In this document: piece after piece, positions 1-8,361 of the stretch
Layout of the letters: every line of letters begins with the position of its first letter
Position numbering within the stretch: the stretch's first letter is position 1
Source of the DNA: an uncultured Marvinbryantia sp.
GTDB lineage: Bacteria > Bacillota > Clostridia > Lachnospirales > Lachnospiraceae
Length of the DNA: 25,429 bases
NCBI GenBank assembly: GCA_934373455.1
Contig: CAKRON010000028.1
Location: 1-25,429 of the forward strand
Direction of reading: 5' to 3'
Notes under the pieces: model-generated
Databases searched by the model: none
What the model was told of the DNA's origin: nothing
What the model saw: only the letters and a program-made list of their open reading frames with translations
Program-made: the position numbers and the translations under genes

Positions 1-12
1 TTTTCTATGATA

Positions 13-60
13 GCAGGTAAGCCATGATCCTGCCTGCCGCACAGATCATGGCTTACTGCC
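13..60 (-). terminator. Long hairpin downstream of the opp operon
   Basis: A 13-bp perfect inverted repeat (17-29 with 44-56, arm GTAAGCCATGATC) flanks a 14-nt loop and lies about 35 nt beyond the oppA stop. It can be lengthened by GCA/TGC across a one-base bulge. No clear U-run follows on the minus strand within the window. On the plus strand a loosely T-rich stretch follows (61-75). It is probably the 3' end structure of the opp mRNA, possibly bidirectional. Confidence 0.5.
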
Positions 61-91
61 TATTTATTCTTTATTTAAGACTCTCTGAATC

Positions 92-1657
92 CTACAGAGC
101 CTTCAGGTAAGTAAATACAAAGTTACCGCAGGAATATACCAGTCCGTCATAATTGACATCATCGAACAGATAAGTGCTCATTGAATGCAGAATCACAGAT
201 ACCGGAAGGTCTTTTGCAAGAATTGCATCACATTCTTTGTATGCTTCCCACTGTGCTTCCTGAGTATCCGCACTGATCGCTGTTGCATATGCTTTGTCAT
301 ATTCATCACTCTGATAGAATGAGTTTGCATCAGCGGTATTGATAAATGTTCCATACATATTTGACAGATCTGTGTAATCCATAAACCATCCATAATATGC
401 GATGTCATAATCACCGGATCTTCTTGCAGCTGAGAAGTTCTCTACTTTTTCTACGGTAATAGAATCAATGCCAAGGATTTCTTTCCAGTCGTTTACAATT
501 GCCTCTGCGATCTCTTTACGGCTGTCATTGTTTACAATATATTTCAGAGCAGGGAAACCTTCACCATTCTCATATCCTGCTTCTGCCAGCAATTGTTTTG
601 CTGTCTCGCAGTTTGCTTCGTAATTGTCTACATCTTCCCATGGATCACAGTAATCTACAAAATCAGTTCCTTCTTCATTGGTATATCCACGACCAATCAA
701 AGTCACACCCACTTCATCGTTTAATCCACGGATGTTTATGATACGTTCTCTGTCAATAGTAAGAGAAAGTGCTTCTCTGACTTTTTCGTCTTTCAGTACT
801 TCATTTCCCTTATCTCCTAAATTGAACATGATACAGTAGTTGTTATTTCCAGCTGTATAAACCAGTCCGTTTCCATCCATACGAGGTTTTTCTTCATCCG
901 GACACATATCAGAATATACGTAATCGCCACTCTCAAAAGAAGCAAGTGCTGAACTTTCTTCTGTAATCAGTTCCCAGTTAATTGTTCCTACTTCAATGTT
1001 TGCTGCATCATAATAATCGTCACGTAATTTCATAACTACTTCAGATTCATGAGCCCAGTCAGTCATCTCATAAGGTCCGTTGTATACAGCCTTATCCGGA
1101 TCTGTTGCATAAGCATCTCCATATTCTTCTACATAATCCTCTCTTGCCGGGTAAGTAGATGGGAATGCCAAAATAGATGGAAGATAAGCACATGGCTGTT
1201 TCAAATGAATCACCAGTGTCTTGTCATCCGGTGCCTCATAACTTTCTGCCACATCAGAAAGTAATGTACAGTAATCACCACCCTGTGCTGCCAGATTGTC
1301 AAATGCAAAAACAAAATCTCCTGCTGTAACCGGCTGTCCATCGGACCAGGTGATATCATCTCTTAAAGTAAATGTCCATGTCAGTTTATCATCGCTTTCT
1401 TCCACCGATGCTGCCTGTCCAAGTACTACTTCTCCGTTCGCATCCAGTTTGTAAATTCCTTCATACAGATGACGCAGTGCAGAAAGTCCGTTTAAGAATC
1501 CACTGGTTGCTGTATTCAGCTGCATAGAGTCTTCTCCACCGCCTGTGATGGAAATCTCCAGTTTCTCTGCATCTTCTGCATATGCACTTGCTGAAAATGC
1601 CATAGTTGTAAGTCCCAGTACTGCTGCGGCCAGAGCCATTTTGTTTCGTCTTCTCAC
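92..1657 (-). CDS. oppA: Peptide ABC transporter substrate-binding protein (SBP family 5)
   Basis: This is the extracellular peptide-binding component of the ABC importer encoded just upstream. The 521-residue length and internal features fit the OppA/DppA family: an N-terminal part reading LYEGIYKLDANGEVV, a WSDGQPVTAGDFVFAF motif and a YNGPYEM segment. I choose the GTG at 1657 because AAAGGAGG lies 7 nt before it; an ATG 33 nt further upstream (1690) lacks a well-placed site. The signal peptide is basic (RRRNK), then hydrophobic, ending SASAYA before ED (cleavage after residue 27). There is no lipobox cysteine, which is unusual for a Gram-positive binding protein. It is the last gene of the D-F-B-C-A operon, 86 nt after oppC. 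The peptide length preference cannot be read from sequence. Confidence 0.92.
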   Translation of the reverse strand: MRRRNKMALAAAVLGLTTMAFSASAYAEDAEKLEISITGGGEDSMQLNTATSGFLNGLSALRHLYEGIYKLDANGEVVLGQAASVEESDDKLTWTFTLRDDITWSDGQPVTAGDFVFAFDNLAAQGGDYCTLLSDVAESYEAPDDKTLVIHLKQPCAYLPSILAFPSTYPAREDYVEEYGDAYATDPDKAVYNGPYEMTDWAHESEVVMKLRDDYYDAANIEVGTINWELITEESSALASFESGDYVYSDMCPDEEKPRMDGNGLVYTAGNNNYCIMFNLGDKGNEVLKDEKVREALSLTIDRERIINIRGLNDEVGVTLIGRGYTNEEGTDFVDYCDPWEDVDNYEANCETAKQLLAEAGYENGEGFPALKYIVNNDSRKEIAEAIVNDWKEILGIDSITVEKVENFSAARRSGDYDIAYYGWFMDYTDLSNMYGTFINTADANSFYQSDEYDKAYATAISADTQEAQWEAYKECDAILAKDLPVSVILHSMSTYLFDDVNYDGLVYSCGNFVFTYLKAL

Positions 1658-1680
1658 AATTCTTCCTCCTTTTACACGGA

Positions 1681-1699
1681 TGCAGTTCATATTACTGCA
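1681..1699 (-). promoter_or_regulatory. Stem-loop just upstream of the oppA ribosome binding site
   Basis: Arms TGCAGT/ACTGCA (1681-1686 with 1694-1699) form a 6-bp stem with a 7-nt loop between oppC and oppA. A Shine-Dalgarno-like TAGGAGGG also lies at about 1716-1723 with no usable start at normal distance. Stem-loops here can protect or separate the binding-protein part of an ABC-transporter mRNA; that role is inferred. Confidence 0.35.
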
Positions 1700-1743
1700 A
1701 TTATTTATATAAACCCTCCTATAGGAAAGTATATATCGATCTG

Positions 1744-2742
1744 TTATTTTTTCATCTTCGGATCCAGTGCATCGCGCAAACCGTCACCAAACAGATTAAA
1801 TGACAAGATAATCAAACTGATCAATACCGCCGGGAAAATCACGCGGTATGGATAGGTAGTGATTCCGTTCAATGCTTCAGATGTTAAAGAACCCAGGCTT
1901 GCCATAGGAGCAGATACACCAATTCCCAGGTAGCTCAAAAATGCTTCAGTGAAAATTGCAGATGGAATCTGCAGCATCACTGTTGCAATCAACTGTCCGA
2001 TACAGTTCGGTAAAAGATGCTCTTTGATCATGGTCGCTCTTCCGCATCCGAGAGCCTCTGCAGCTGTTACAAAATCCAAAGTTTTTAACTGAAGGATCTG
2101 TCCACGTACAATACGTGCCATTCCAACCCAGTACAGACATCCATATACAATGAATATTGCAATCAAACCGGAACCGATCTTCTGCAGTCCGTGAAACATT
2201 GGTACTGTATCAATCAAAGTCTGTAATGGTTCACTGATTACCATTTTGATTACAACAATCAGCAGAATCTCCGGTACGGAATAAATAATATCAACAATAC
2301 GCATCATGATAATATCTGTTTTTCCGCCAATCAGACCAGATATAGCTCCATAAATACTTCCGACAATCATAACGATCACGGCTGACACCAAACCAACAAT
2401 CATAGAGATACGTGTTCCGATCATACAACGAACCAGGATATCTCTTCCCAGACGGTCTGTGCCAAATGGATGTGCCAGACACGGCCAAAGAGCTTCGTCT
2501 CCTCTTACCTGTTGATCATAGGAATACGGGGACAACAGCGGTCCAATAAAAGCAAACAGAAACATAATCACAATCATAACCATCGCTGCCATAGCTATCT
2601 TATTGGATTTCAGACGCATCCAGCTGGATTTCCAGTATCCGATCTCTTCCGTATTCAGGCTTTCTTCTTTAAAATAATCTGCATCCAGCGGTGCAAAATC
2701 TTCCGGTGATATTTTATTTTGTAAGGTTAATATATTCTTCAT
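1744..2742 (-). CDS. oppC: Peptide ABC transporter permease, OppC/DppC type
   Basis: This is one of the two membrane subunits of the peptide importer. The 332-residue protein has a cytoplasmic N-terminal extension of about 45 residues (OppC_N type) ending in the RLKSNKIAMAAM stretch. A first membrane segment follows at about 50-70, then the family motif HPFGTDRLGRD (91-101). Several further membrane segments follow, and the EAA loop that contacts the ATPases is at about 228-246 (EALGCGRATMIKEHLLPN). The start has AAAGGAAG upstream, overlapping the oppB stop; the gap to oppB is 11 nt. Length and order (B then C) are normal for the family. Confidence 0.93.
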   Translation of the reverse strand: MKNILTLQNKISPEDFAPLDADYFKEESLNTEEIGYWKSSWMRLKSNKIAMAAMVMIVIMFLFAFIGPLLSPYSYDQQVRGDEALWPCLAHPFGTDRLGRDILVRCMIGTRISMIVGLVSAVIVMIVGSIYGAISGLIGGKTDIIMMRIVDIIYSVPEILLIVVIKMVISEPLQTLIDTVPMFHGLQKIGSGLIAIFIVYGCLYWVGMARIVRGQILQLKTLDFVTAAEALGCGRATMIKEHLLPNCIGQLIATVMLQIPSAIFTEAFLSYLGIGVSAPMASLGSLTSEALNGITTYPYRVIFPAVLISLIILSFNLFGDGLRDALDPKMKK

Positions 2743-2753
2743 GATTTCTTCCT

Positions 2754-3674
2754 TTAATCCAACTGTATTCTCGGGTCTACGATTTTATACAAAATATCGC
2801 ATACCAGATTCATAATAACGATCAGCGCCGAGTAAAAAATCGTTACACCCATAATCATGGTATAATCTCTGCTGCTGATTGAGCTTACAAAATACCGTCC
2901 CAGACCCGGTACACTAAATACACTCTCAGCTACAAATCCACCGGTCAGAATCGATGCTGTCAGCGGTCCCAGATAAGTAATTACCGGAATCAGTGAGTTC
3001 TTTAATGCGTGAACAAATACTACAACAAATTCTGACATACCCTTTGCCCGCTCGGTTCTCAGGTAGTCCTGATTCATAACTTCCAGGATACTTGCTCTTG
3101 TCAGTCTCGTCAGATACGATGTCGGATAAATCGCCAGTGTAATCATCGGCATAATCCAACCTCCCGGCTTATTATAATTGACCGGTAAAATCTTTAGATT
3201 TACTGCCAGTATCACCATTAGTCCAGAAGCAATTACATATCCTGGCATCGATATTCCGACCGACGACAAGACTCGAATAATTGCATCCGGAATTTTATCT
3301 TTACAAAGTCCTGCTATACATCCAAGAATGATTCCACAAATAATAGCAAGAATCAAAGCTCTCACACCAAGTCCCATAGAAACTTTGAAAGACTCTGCAA
3401 TGATATCTTTTACTGCTCTTCCTTTCTGAAGAACATAACTGGTACCCATATCTCCATGTAACAGATTTTCCAAATACTTTCCATACTGTACATAAACCGG
3501 CTGATCCAGTCCATATTTTGCAATCAAAATTGCCCTGTTCTCTTCTGATGCTTTTTCTGACATAAACGGATCTCCCGGCATCAGATTCATAAGAAAATAA
3601 GTAATGGTTACAATCGCAAACAAGCTGACCACAGCCAGTAAAATACGTTTGATCATATATCTCCAGGTCTGCAT
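2754..3674 (-). CDS. oppB: Peptide ABC transporter permease, OppB/DppB type
   Basis: This is the partner membrane subunit of oppC, 306 residues, a typical DppB/OppB length. The N-terminal segment MIKRILLAVVSLFAIVTITY with the following FLMNLMPGDPF is the classic start of this family. The EAA loop is around 206-230 (RTERAKGMSE ... LKNSLIP). The start is preceded by AAGGAG 7 nt upstream. The gene is separated from oppF by 70 nt that carries a small perfect stem-loop. Confidence 0.93.
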   Translation of the reverse strand: MQTWRYMIKRILLAVVSLFAIVTITYFLMNLMPGDPFMSEKASEENRAILIAKYGLDQPVYVQYGKYLENLLHGDMGTSYVLQKGRAVKDIIAESFKVSMGLGVRALILAIICGIILGCIAGLCKDKIPDAIIRVLSSVGISMPGYVIASGLMVILAVNLKILPVNYNKPGGWIMPMITLAIYPTSYLTRLTRASILEVMNQDYLRTERAKGMSEFVVVFVHALKNSLIPVITYLGPLTASILTGGFVAESVFSVPGLGRYFVSSISSRDYTMIMGVTIFYSALIVIMNLVCDILYKIVDPRIQLD

Positions 3675-3699
3675 TTTTCGTTCTCCTTCTTGTTTATTT

Positions 3700-3721
3700 G
3701 TCTCTGCCGCATACCAGAGAC
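3700..3721 (-). promoter_or_regulatory. Intergenic stem-loop between oppF and oppB
   Basis: A perfect 7-bp stem GTCTCTG/CAGAGAC (3700-3706 with 3715-3721) has an 8-nt loop and no U-run on the minus strand, so it is not a standard terminator. It lies in the longest internal gap of the front half of the opp operon. It could set differential stability of the ATPase and permease parts of the mRNA (inference). Confidence 0.35.
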
Positions 3722-3744
3722 TCCATCATGTATGATATGTCCAC

Positions 3745-4713
3745 TTATTCTACATGATGACATGCTGCAAAATGTCCACGTGACATTTCTTTCAGAACCG
3801 GCATGCACTCTGCGCATCTGGCATCTGCTTTTGGACATCTCGTGCGGAACGGGCATCCTGAAGGTGGATTCAACGGACTCGGTATTTCTCCATCCAGTTT
3901 AATTCTCTTTCTGGAAGCTGAAAGATCCGGGTCAGCAATCGGAATTGCTGATAACAGCATTTGGGTATAAGGATGAAGTGGATGACTGTAAAGATCTTCA
4001 CCGTCTGCCAATTCAACCAGGTGCCCCAGATACATCACTCCGATTCTGGTACTGATATGTTTGACAATAGCCAGATCATGGGCAATAAACAAATAGGTAA
4101 GCTGTCTCGTCTCCTGCAATTCTTCCAGCATGTTAATAATCTGAGCCTGAATCGATACGTCCAATGCTGATACCGGTTCGTCACATACAATGAATCCCGG
4201 ATTTACAGCCAGCGCTCTGGCGATTCCAATACGCTGACGCTGTCCACCTGAAAATTCATGTGGAAAGCGATTATAAAACTGTGCATTTAAGCCAACCAGT
4301 TTCATTAATTCCAGAATCTTATCCTTTCTCTCAGCTTTACTGCTGCACAGATTCTGAAGATCCATTGCTTCTCCAATCAAATCAGATACTGTCTTTCTTG
4401 GATCCAGTGATGCATAAGGATCCTGAAAAACAATCTGCATCTTCGTTCGATACTCTTTCATCTTCTTATCAATGATAGAGGTTCCTTCATAAATAATATC
4501 ACCGGCGGTAGGCTCTTCCAGTCTTAACACGCTTCTTCCAAGCGTTGTCTTTCCACATCCGCTTTCTCCTACAATACCTAATGTCTCACCTTTTCGGATA
4601 AAAAAGCTGACATCATCCACCGCTTTTAATTCTGTCCTCTTCACAAAACCGGTACGTACCGGATAATATTTTTTCAGATTTTTTACTTCCAGTAAAATTT
4701 CTTTATTTTCCAT
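3745..4713 (-). CDS. oppF: Peptide ABC transporter ATP-binding protein, OppF/DppF type
   Basis: This is a cytoplasmic ATPase subunit of the importer, 322 residues. Walker A is GESGCGKTT (49-57), the Q-loop is FQDP, the ABC signature is SGGQRQR (155-161), Walker B with catalytic Glu is FIVCDEP (174-180), and the switch His is in IAHD. The C-terminal oligopeptide-transporter extension (about 235-322) carries cysteines 287, 293, 300, 303 and 318. This region binds a [4Fe-4S] cluster in some Opp/Dpp ATPases. It follows oppD by 18 nt. The ribosome site is weak (AGGCAGGA region), so translational coupling to oppD is likely. Confidence 0.93.
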   Translation of the reverse strand: MENKEILLEVKNLKKYYPVRTGFVKRTELKAVDDVSFFIRKGETLGIVGESGCGKTTLGRSVLRLEEPTAGDIIYEGTSIIDKKMKEYRTKMQIVFQDPYASLDPRKTVSDLIGEAMDLQNLCSSKAERKDKILELMKLVGLNAQFYNRFPHEFSGGQRQRIGIARALAVNPGFIVCDEPVSALDVSIQAQIINMLEELQETRQLTYLFIAHDLAIVKHISTRIGVMYLGHLVELADGEDLYSHPLHPYTQMLLSAIPIADPDLSASRKRIKLDGEIPSPLNPPSGCPFRTRCPKADARCAECMPVLKEMSRGHFAACHHVE

Positions 4714-4731
4714 TTGCCTGTCATCCTGCCT

Positions 4732-5727
4732 TTACTGTTTCTCCATTGCATCTTTTACAACCTGCCAACAGGACACCTTATGTGTGCTATCTATTTCACA
4801 TTCCGGTGGTTCCTGTTTCACGCATATCTGCATGGCACATCCGCATCTCGGTGCAAACGCACATCCTGATTTCAGACAGCTCATATCAGGTGGATTTCCC
4901 TTGATCGGTTTTAATTTTTCACTTGTATCCAGCTTCGGTACCGATGCCAGAAGTCCTTCTGTATAAGGATGCTTTCGTTCATAAAAAATCTGTCGGCTGG
5001 TTCCTTCCTCTACAATCTTTCCGGCGTACATAACAATAATCTTATCACAGATCTCTGAAACCACACCCAAATCATGAGTAATAAATATAATTGCCATTCC
5101 CAGCTTATCTTTTAATTCCTTCAGCAGTTCCACAATTTGCGCCTGTATTGTAACATCCAGCGCTGTCGTTGGTTCATCTGCAATCAATAATTCCGGATCA
5201 CAGGACAATGCCATTGCTATCATTACACGCTGACGCATTCCGCCGGAAAACTCATACGGATACTGCTTTACTCTTCTCTCCGGCTGATTAATACCAACCA
5301 GTTTCAGCAGTTCTATCATACGCGCTTTTCTTTCCTGAGCATTTAAACTGGTATGCTTTTTCAATGATTCATTCAGCTGATACTCCACCGTAAACAATGG
5401 ATCAAGTGATGTCATAGGATCCTGAAAAATCATAGCGATTTTATTTCCCCGAAGCTCCTGCAATTCTTTTTTGGACATTTTCAGAATATCTTTTCCGTGA
5501 AATAAAATCTCTCCACTTTTCACTTTCCCGGTATCCGGTGTCAGGCGCAGAATTCCATGACTGGAAACGGATTTTCCGCTTCCGGATTCTCCTACAATTC
5601 CAAGCACTTCGCCTTTATGTAACGTATAACTGACGCTCCGAACTGCCTGTACTTCTCCGGATTTGTTATAAAATGAAATTGCCAGATTGTTTACATTCAG
5701 CAATTCTTCCTGATTTTCTGTTCCCAT
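4732..5727 (-). CDS. oppD: Peptide ABC transporter ATP-binding protein, OppD/DppD type
   Basis: This is the first gene of the opp operon and the second ATPase of the heterodimer, 331 residues. Walker A is GESGSGKS (46-53), the signature is SGGMRQR (161-167), Walker B is LLIADEP (180-186), and the switch His is in FITHD. The C-terminal extension has cysteines 284, 289, 295, 297, 302, 310 and 320, suggesting a metal or Fe-S cluster site. The start is fixed by GGAGG 4 nt upstream of ATG. An intrinsic terminator hairpin ends about 25 nt before this start, downstream of a strong promoter, so expression of the whole operon is probably attenuated. Confidence 0.93.
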   Translation of the reverse strand: MGTENQEELLNVNNLAISFYNKSGEVQAVRSVSYTLHKGEVLGIVGESGSGKSVSSHGILRLTPDTGKVKSGEILFHGKDILKMSKKELQELRGNKIAMIFQDPMTSLDPLFTVEYQLNESLKKHTSLNAQERKARMIELLKLVGINQPERRVKQYPYEFSGGMRQRVMIAMALSCDPELLIADEPTTALDVTIQAQIVELLKELKDKLGMAIIFITHDLGVVSEICDKIIVMYAGKIVEEGTSRQIFYERKHPYTEGLLASVPKLDTSEKLKPIKGNPPDMSCLKSGCAFAPRCGCAMQICVKQEPPECEIDSTHKVSCWQVVKDAMEKQ

Positions 5728-5753
5728 ACTGCCTCCAAACGCTTCTTAAGATA

Positions 5754-5797
5754 TAAAAAACGCAGGCGTCGATGTGATTTTTTATCGACACCTGCGT
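5754..5797 (-). terminator. Intrinsic terminator in the opp leader (attenuator candidate)
   Basis: On the minus strand a 14-bp stem (5784-5797 with 5760-5773; one G/T wobble) is followed immediately by TTTTTT. It lies downstream of the glnQ-like gene and of the opp promoter (5816-5845), and 27 nt upstream of the oppD start. It therefore can end transcripts of the upstream operon and also those starting at the opp promoter. Flanking bases can form outer helices (5805-5809 with 5737-5741; 5797-5801 with 5747-5751) that end next to the Shine-Dalgarno. Confidence 0.85.
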
Positions 5798-5815
5798 CTT
5801 ATTACGTTTCTTTTT

Positions 5816-5845
5816 ATACTAATCCCAGATAAAAGTATCTGTCAA
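5816..5845 (-). promoter_or_regulatory. Promoter of the opp operon
   Basis: On the minus strand a perfect -35 TTGACA (5840-5845), an 18-nt spacer and the -10 TAGTAT (5816-5821) are present. The start point would be near 5809, giving a leader of about 80 nt that contains the terminator hairpin at 5760-5797. Confidence 0.75.
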
Positions 5846-5863
5846 GTATTTTTTGCCAAAACC

Positions 5864-6604
5864 TCATCCCCGCATAAATCTGCTTAAAAATTCTTTCGTC
5901 TTTGCACTCTGAGGATTTGTAAAGATCTGATTCGGATTACCTTCCTCTTCAATGACGCCATCCGACATATAAACTACATGATTGGATACGTCTCTCGCAA
6001 ATGTCATCTCATGTGTCACTATAATCATTGTCAGTCCTTCTTTTGCCAGCTGTTTCATAACATCCAGCACTTCTCCTACCATCTGAGGGTCCAGCGCAGA
6101 GGTCGGTTCATCAAACAAAAGTACTTCAGGCTCCATAGCCAGCGCTCTTGCTATCGCTACCCGCTGTTTCTGACCACCTGATAACTGACGTGGTTTTGCA
6201 TTAATATAAGGCGACATTCCTACTTTTTCCAAATAAGACAGGGCACTTTTTTTGGCTTCTTCTTTTCCTTTTTTCAACACTTTTGTCTGACCAATTATGC
6301 AGTTTTGCAATACAGTCATATTATTAAACAAATTAAAACTCTGAAATACCATTCCTACTTTTGCCCTGTAACCGGCAGCATCTGTACAGCCGTCTGCTAT
6401 ATTTTTCCCATGATAAAGAATTTCTCCTGTGGTCGGTATCTCCAAAAGGTTCATACAACGCAGAAGCGTAGATTTACCGGATCCGGATGCCCCAATGATA
6501 CAGGTCACATCACCCGTTGACACAGAAAAATCAATATCCCGAAGAACAACATGCTTTCCGAAAGATTTGCTCAAATGATTCACTCTAATAACTTCTTCAC
6601 TCAT
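5864..6604 (-). CDS. Polar amino-acid ABC transporter ATP-binding protein (GlnQ/HisP family)
   Basis: This 246-residue ATPase of an amino-acid importer energises the permease encoded upstream. Walker A is GASGSGKST (38-46), the Q-loop is FQSFNLF, the signature is LSGGQKQR (141-148), Walker B is VLLFDEP (161-167), and the switch region is VTHEM. Length and the [15 protein letters not shown] segment are typical of the PAAT family (GlnQ, HisP, ArtP). Its ATG overlaps the permease stop by 4 bases (ATGA), so the two are translationally coupled. The amino acid transported cannot be assigned. Confidence 0.93.
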   Translation of the reverse strand: MSEEVIRVNHLSKSFGKHVVLRDIDFSVSTGDVTCIIGASGSGKSTLLRCMNLLEIPTTGEILYHGKNIADGCTDAAGYRAKVGMVFQSFNLFNNMTVLQNCIIGQTKVLKKGKEEAKKSALSYLEKVGMSPYINAKPRQLSGGQKQRVAIARALAMEPEVLLFDEPTSALDPQMVGEVLDVMKQLAKEGLTMIIVTHEMTFARDVSNHVVYMSDGVIEEEGNPNQIFTNPQSAKTKEFLSRFMRG

Positions 6605-7392
6605 TCGTCCTTCTCCTCCTTCTTGCTGTAACTGTACATTCCACTGGTATGCGCCAGAGTATCCGATGTTGCCAGATCATAGTTATCATTTCCATCCATC
6701 TTCTTTTCCCAGTGACGAAGGATGCGCGAACATGTAAATGTCAACACAAAATAAATCACCATTGCAATAGCGAAAGATTCAAAATAAGTGTACAGTGCAC
6801 CTGCCACACTCTTCGTTGCATAGAATAACTCTACGATACCGATCACGGACAGAACACACGTATCCTTGATATTGATAATCAGGTTATTTCCGATCTGAGG
6901 CATAATATTTCTCAGTGCCTGTGGAAGAATCACATATAACATCGTCTGAAAATGTGTCATACCAATGGCTTTTGCACCCTCTGTCTGCCCTTCATCGATA
7001 GATAAAATACCACCTCGTACCGTCTCTGCCATGTATGCACCTGTATTAATCGATACAATGAAAAATGCTGCAAACCACATGGACATATTAATGCCAAACA
7101 CTGCGGATGATCCAAAATAAATAAACATGGCCTGCGCCATCATTGGAGTTCCTCTAAACACTTCCACATATACACTTAAAATAAAACGGATGACTCTCAA
7201 AATACCTTTTTTCCAAACCGGATCTTTTTTACTCACCGGTATTGTCTGGACAATTCCCACTGCAAACCCAATCAGACACCCGATAAAGGTGCTGACCAGG
7301 GCAATGATCATGGTATTTACGGCTCCCATTGCATAGGAGCCCCCTCTTGTCTGAAGCAAATATACAACTCTACCCCAAAAATCCTGTGGCAT
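6601..7392 (-). CDS. Polar amino-acid ABC transporter permease (HisM/GlnP family)
   Basis: This is the membrane subunit of the amino-acid importer, 263 residues. It has the family hallmark EVFRGTP (77-83) and the EAA coupling loop [20 protein letters not shown] (138-157), with about five membrane segments. The C-terminus has a polar extension of about 35 residues after the last membrane segment. A single permease gene implies a homodimer. AAAGGAG lies upstream of the start, and the gap from the binding-protein gene is 14 nt. Confidence 0.93.
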   Translation of the reverse strand: MPQDFWGRVVYLLQTRGGSYAMGAVNTMIIALVSTFIGCLIGFAVGIVQTIPVSKKDPVWKKGILRVIRFILSVYVEVFRGTPMMAQAMFIYFGSSAVFGINMSMWFAAFFIVSINTGAYMAETVRGGILSIDEGQTEGAKAIGMTHFQTMLYVILPQALRNIMPQIGNNLIINIKDTCVLSVIGIVELFYATKSVAGALYTYFESFAIAMVIYFVLTFTCSRILRHWEKKMDGNDNYDLATSDTLAHTSGMYSYSKKEEKDE

Positions 7393-7406
7393 AATAACAC
7401 GCTCCT

Positions 7407-8249
7407 TTATTCTGCATCAGAAAGCGGCTGAACAGAAATTGCTTCATTCATCATCTCTTCATAATCTTCTGCTGTCATTTTTTCCAGCACACTGTTAATA
7501 GCATCTTTTAATTCTGTATTGCCTTTCTGAAGAGAAATACCGATGTTGATATCTTCATCAGATACTTCAAATGGATCATCAGAATCTGAGAAATCCAATA
7601 ATGTAAAATCCGGATATGCCACACATGCAGCCAGTCCGGTTGGCTGGTCTGTCACAACGATATCACACTTATCTGCTTCCAGAGCTACCAGCATAGCCGG
7701 AGCGGATTCCTGTGCAGGAAGGATATTCGCATCTGCAATCTGTGGCAGACAATTATCATACCAGATTGTATTCAGCTGAGATGTACAGGTTGCACCTGCC
7801 AGATCTGCAACGCCTTTGGCGTCTGCATATTTACTGTCTGATTTTGTCAGAGTAATGATGGAAGCATAGTAATATGGATCTGTAAAATCAACGACTTCCT
7901 GACGTTCTGCGGTAATTGACTGACCTGCGATGACGCAGTCAACTGTTCCTGATACTACTGCCGGTACCAGAGAATCCCAGTCCATCTTCACAATTTCCAG
8001 GTTATAACCAAGCTCTTCACAGATATGTTTTGCCATCATGACATCATATCCATAAGCATATTCTGTACTGTCAGAAATCTGAACTGCACCGTTTTCGTCC
8101 GTCGGCTGTGTCCAGTTATATGGTGCGTACCCGCACTCCATTGCTACTTTTAATGTCTTTGTCTCTTCTGCAAATACACCGTTACTCATTGTCATAGTCA
8201 TTGTAGCTGCAGCTACAACTCCTGTTACTGTTTTTACACGTCTGTTCAT
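7407..8249 (-). CDS. Amino-acid ABC transporter substrate-binding protein (SBP family 3)
   Basis: This is the first gene of the amino-acid importer operon, 280 residues. The mature part shows the SBP_bac_3 pattern: LKVAMECGYAPYNW at its start, then YGYDVMMAKHICEELG, then VDFTDPYYYA. The signal peptide (MNRRVK, then a Met/Thr-rich hydrophobic stretch) ends SNGVFA before EE, a signal peptidase I type site. There is no lipobox Cys; the first Cys (in MECGY) is inside the mature domain. AGGAG lies 8 nt before ATG. It is preceded by an intrinsic terminator hairpin lying downstream of the promoter, so attenuation is likely. The ligand is unknown; the polar amino-acid class is secure. Confidence 0.92.
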   Translation of the reverse strand: MNRRVKTVTGVVAAATMTMTMSNGVFAEETKTLKVAMECGYAPYNWTQPTDENGAVQISDSTEYAYGYDVMMAKHICEELGYNLEIVKMDWDSLVPAVVSGTVDCVIAGQSITAERQEVVDFTDPYYYASIITLTKSDSKYADAKGVADLAGATCTSQLNTIWYDNCLPQIADANILPAQESAPAMLVALEADKCDIVVTDQPTGLAACVAYPDFTLLDFSDSDDPFEVSDEDINIGISLQKGNTELKDAINSVLEKMTAEDYEEMMNEAISVQPLSDAE

Positions 8250-8274
8250 TTTTCTCTCTCCTCTTCTTTAAAAA

Positions 8275-8318
8275 TTAAAAAAAGACAAAGTACTCCTGTT
8301 TGCGAGAGCGCCTTTGTC
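8275..8318 (-). terminator. Intrinsic terminator in the amino-acid transporter leader (attenuator candidate)
   Basis: On the minus strand GACAAAG (8312-8318) pairs with CTTTGTC (8284-8290). An inner CTC/GAG helix is possible, and TTTTTTT follows the outer stem directly. It lies about 8 nt downstream of the predicted transcript start and about 25 nt upstream of the binding-protein start codon. A CTCTC in the hairpin interior could pair with GAGAG next to the Shine-Dalgarno. Confidence 0.75.
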
Positions 8319-8332
8319 CTCTAATGTTCATT

Positions 8333-8361
8333 ACTATAGCATATTCTTTTTTAAATTACAA
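8333..8361 (-). promoter_or_regulatory. Promoter of the amino-acid ABC transporter operon
   Basis: On the minus strand the -35 TTGTAA (8356-8361), a 17-nt spacer and an extended -10 TGCTATAGT (core 8333-8338) are present. The -35 lies just inside the 3' end of the upstream phospholipase-like gene. The predicted start is near 8326, so the terminator hairpin at 8284-8318 is inside the leader. Confidence 0.7.

Noticed and set aside
8275..8330. Amino-acid leader read as a lysine riboswitch or T-box
   Set aside because: The AAAGGCGC stretch recalls part of the lysine element, but the leader is only about 75 nt and lacks the five-helix aptamer. No T-box bulge or specifier loop is present.
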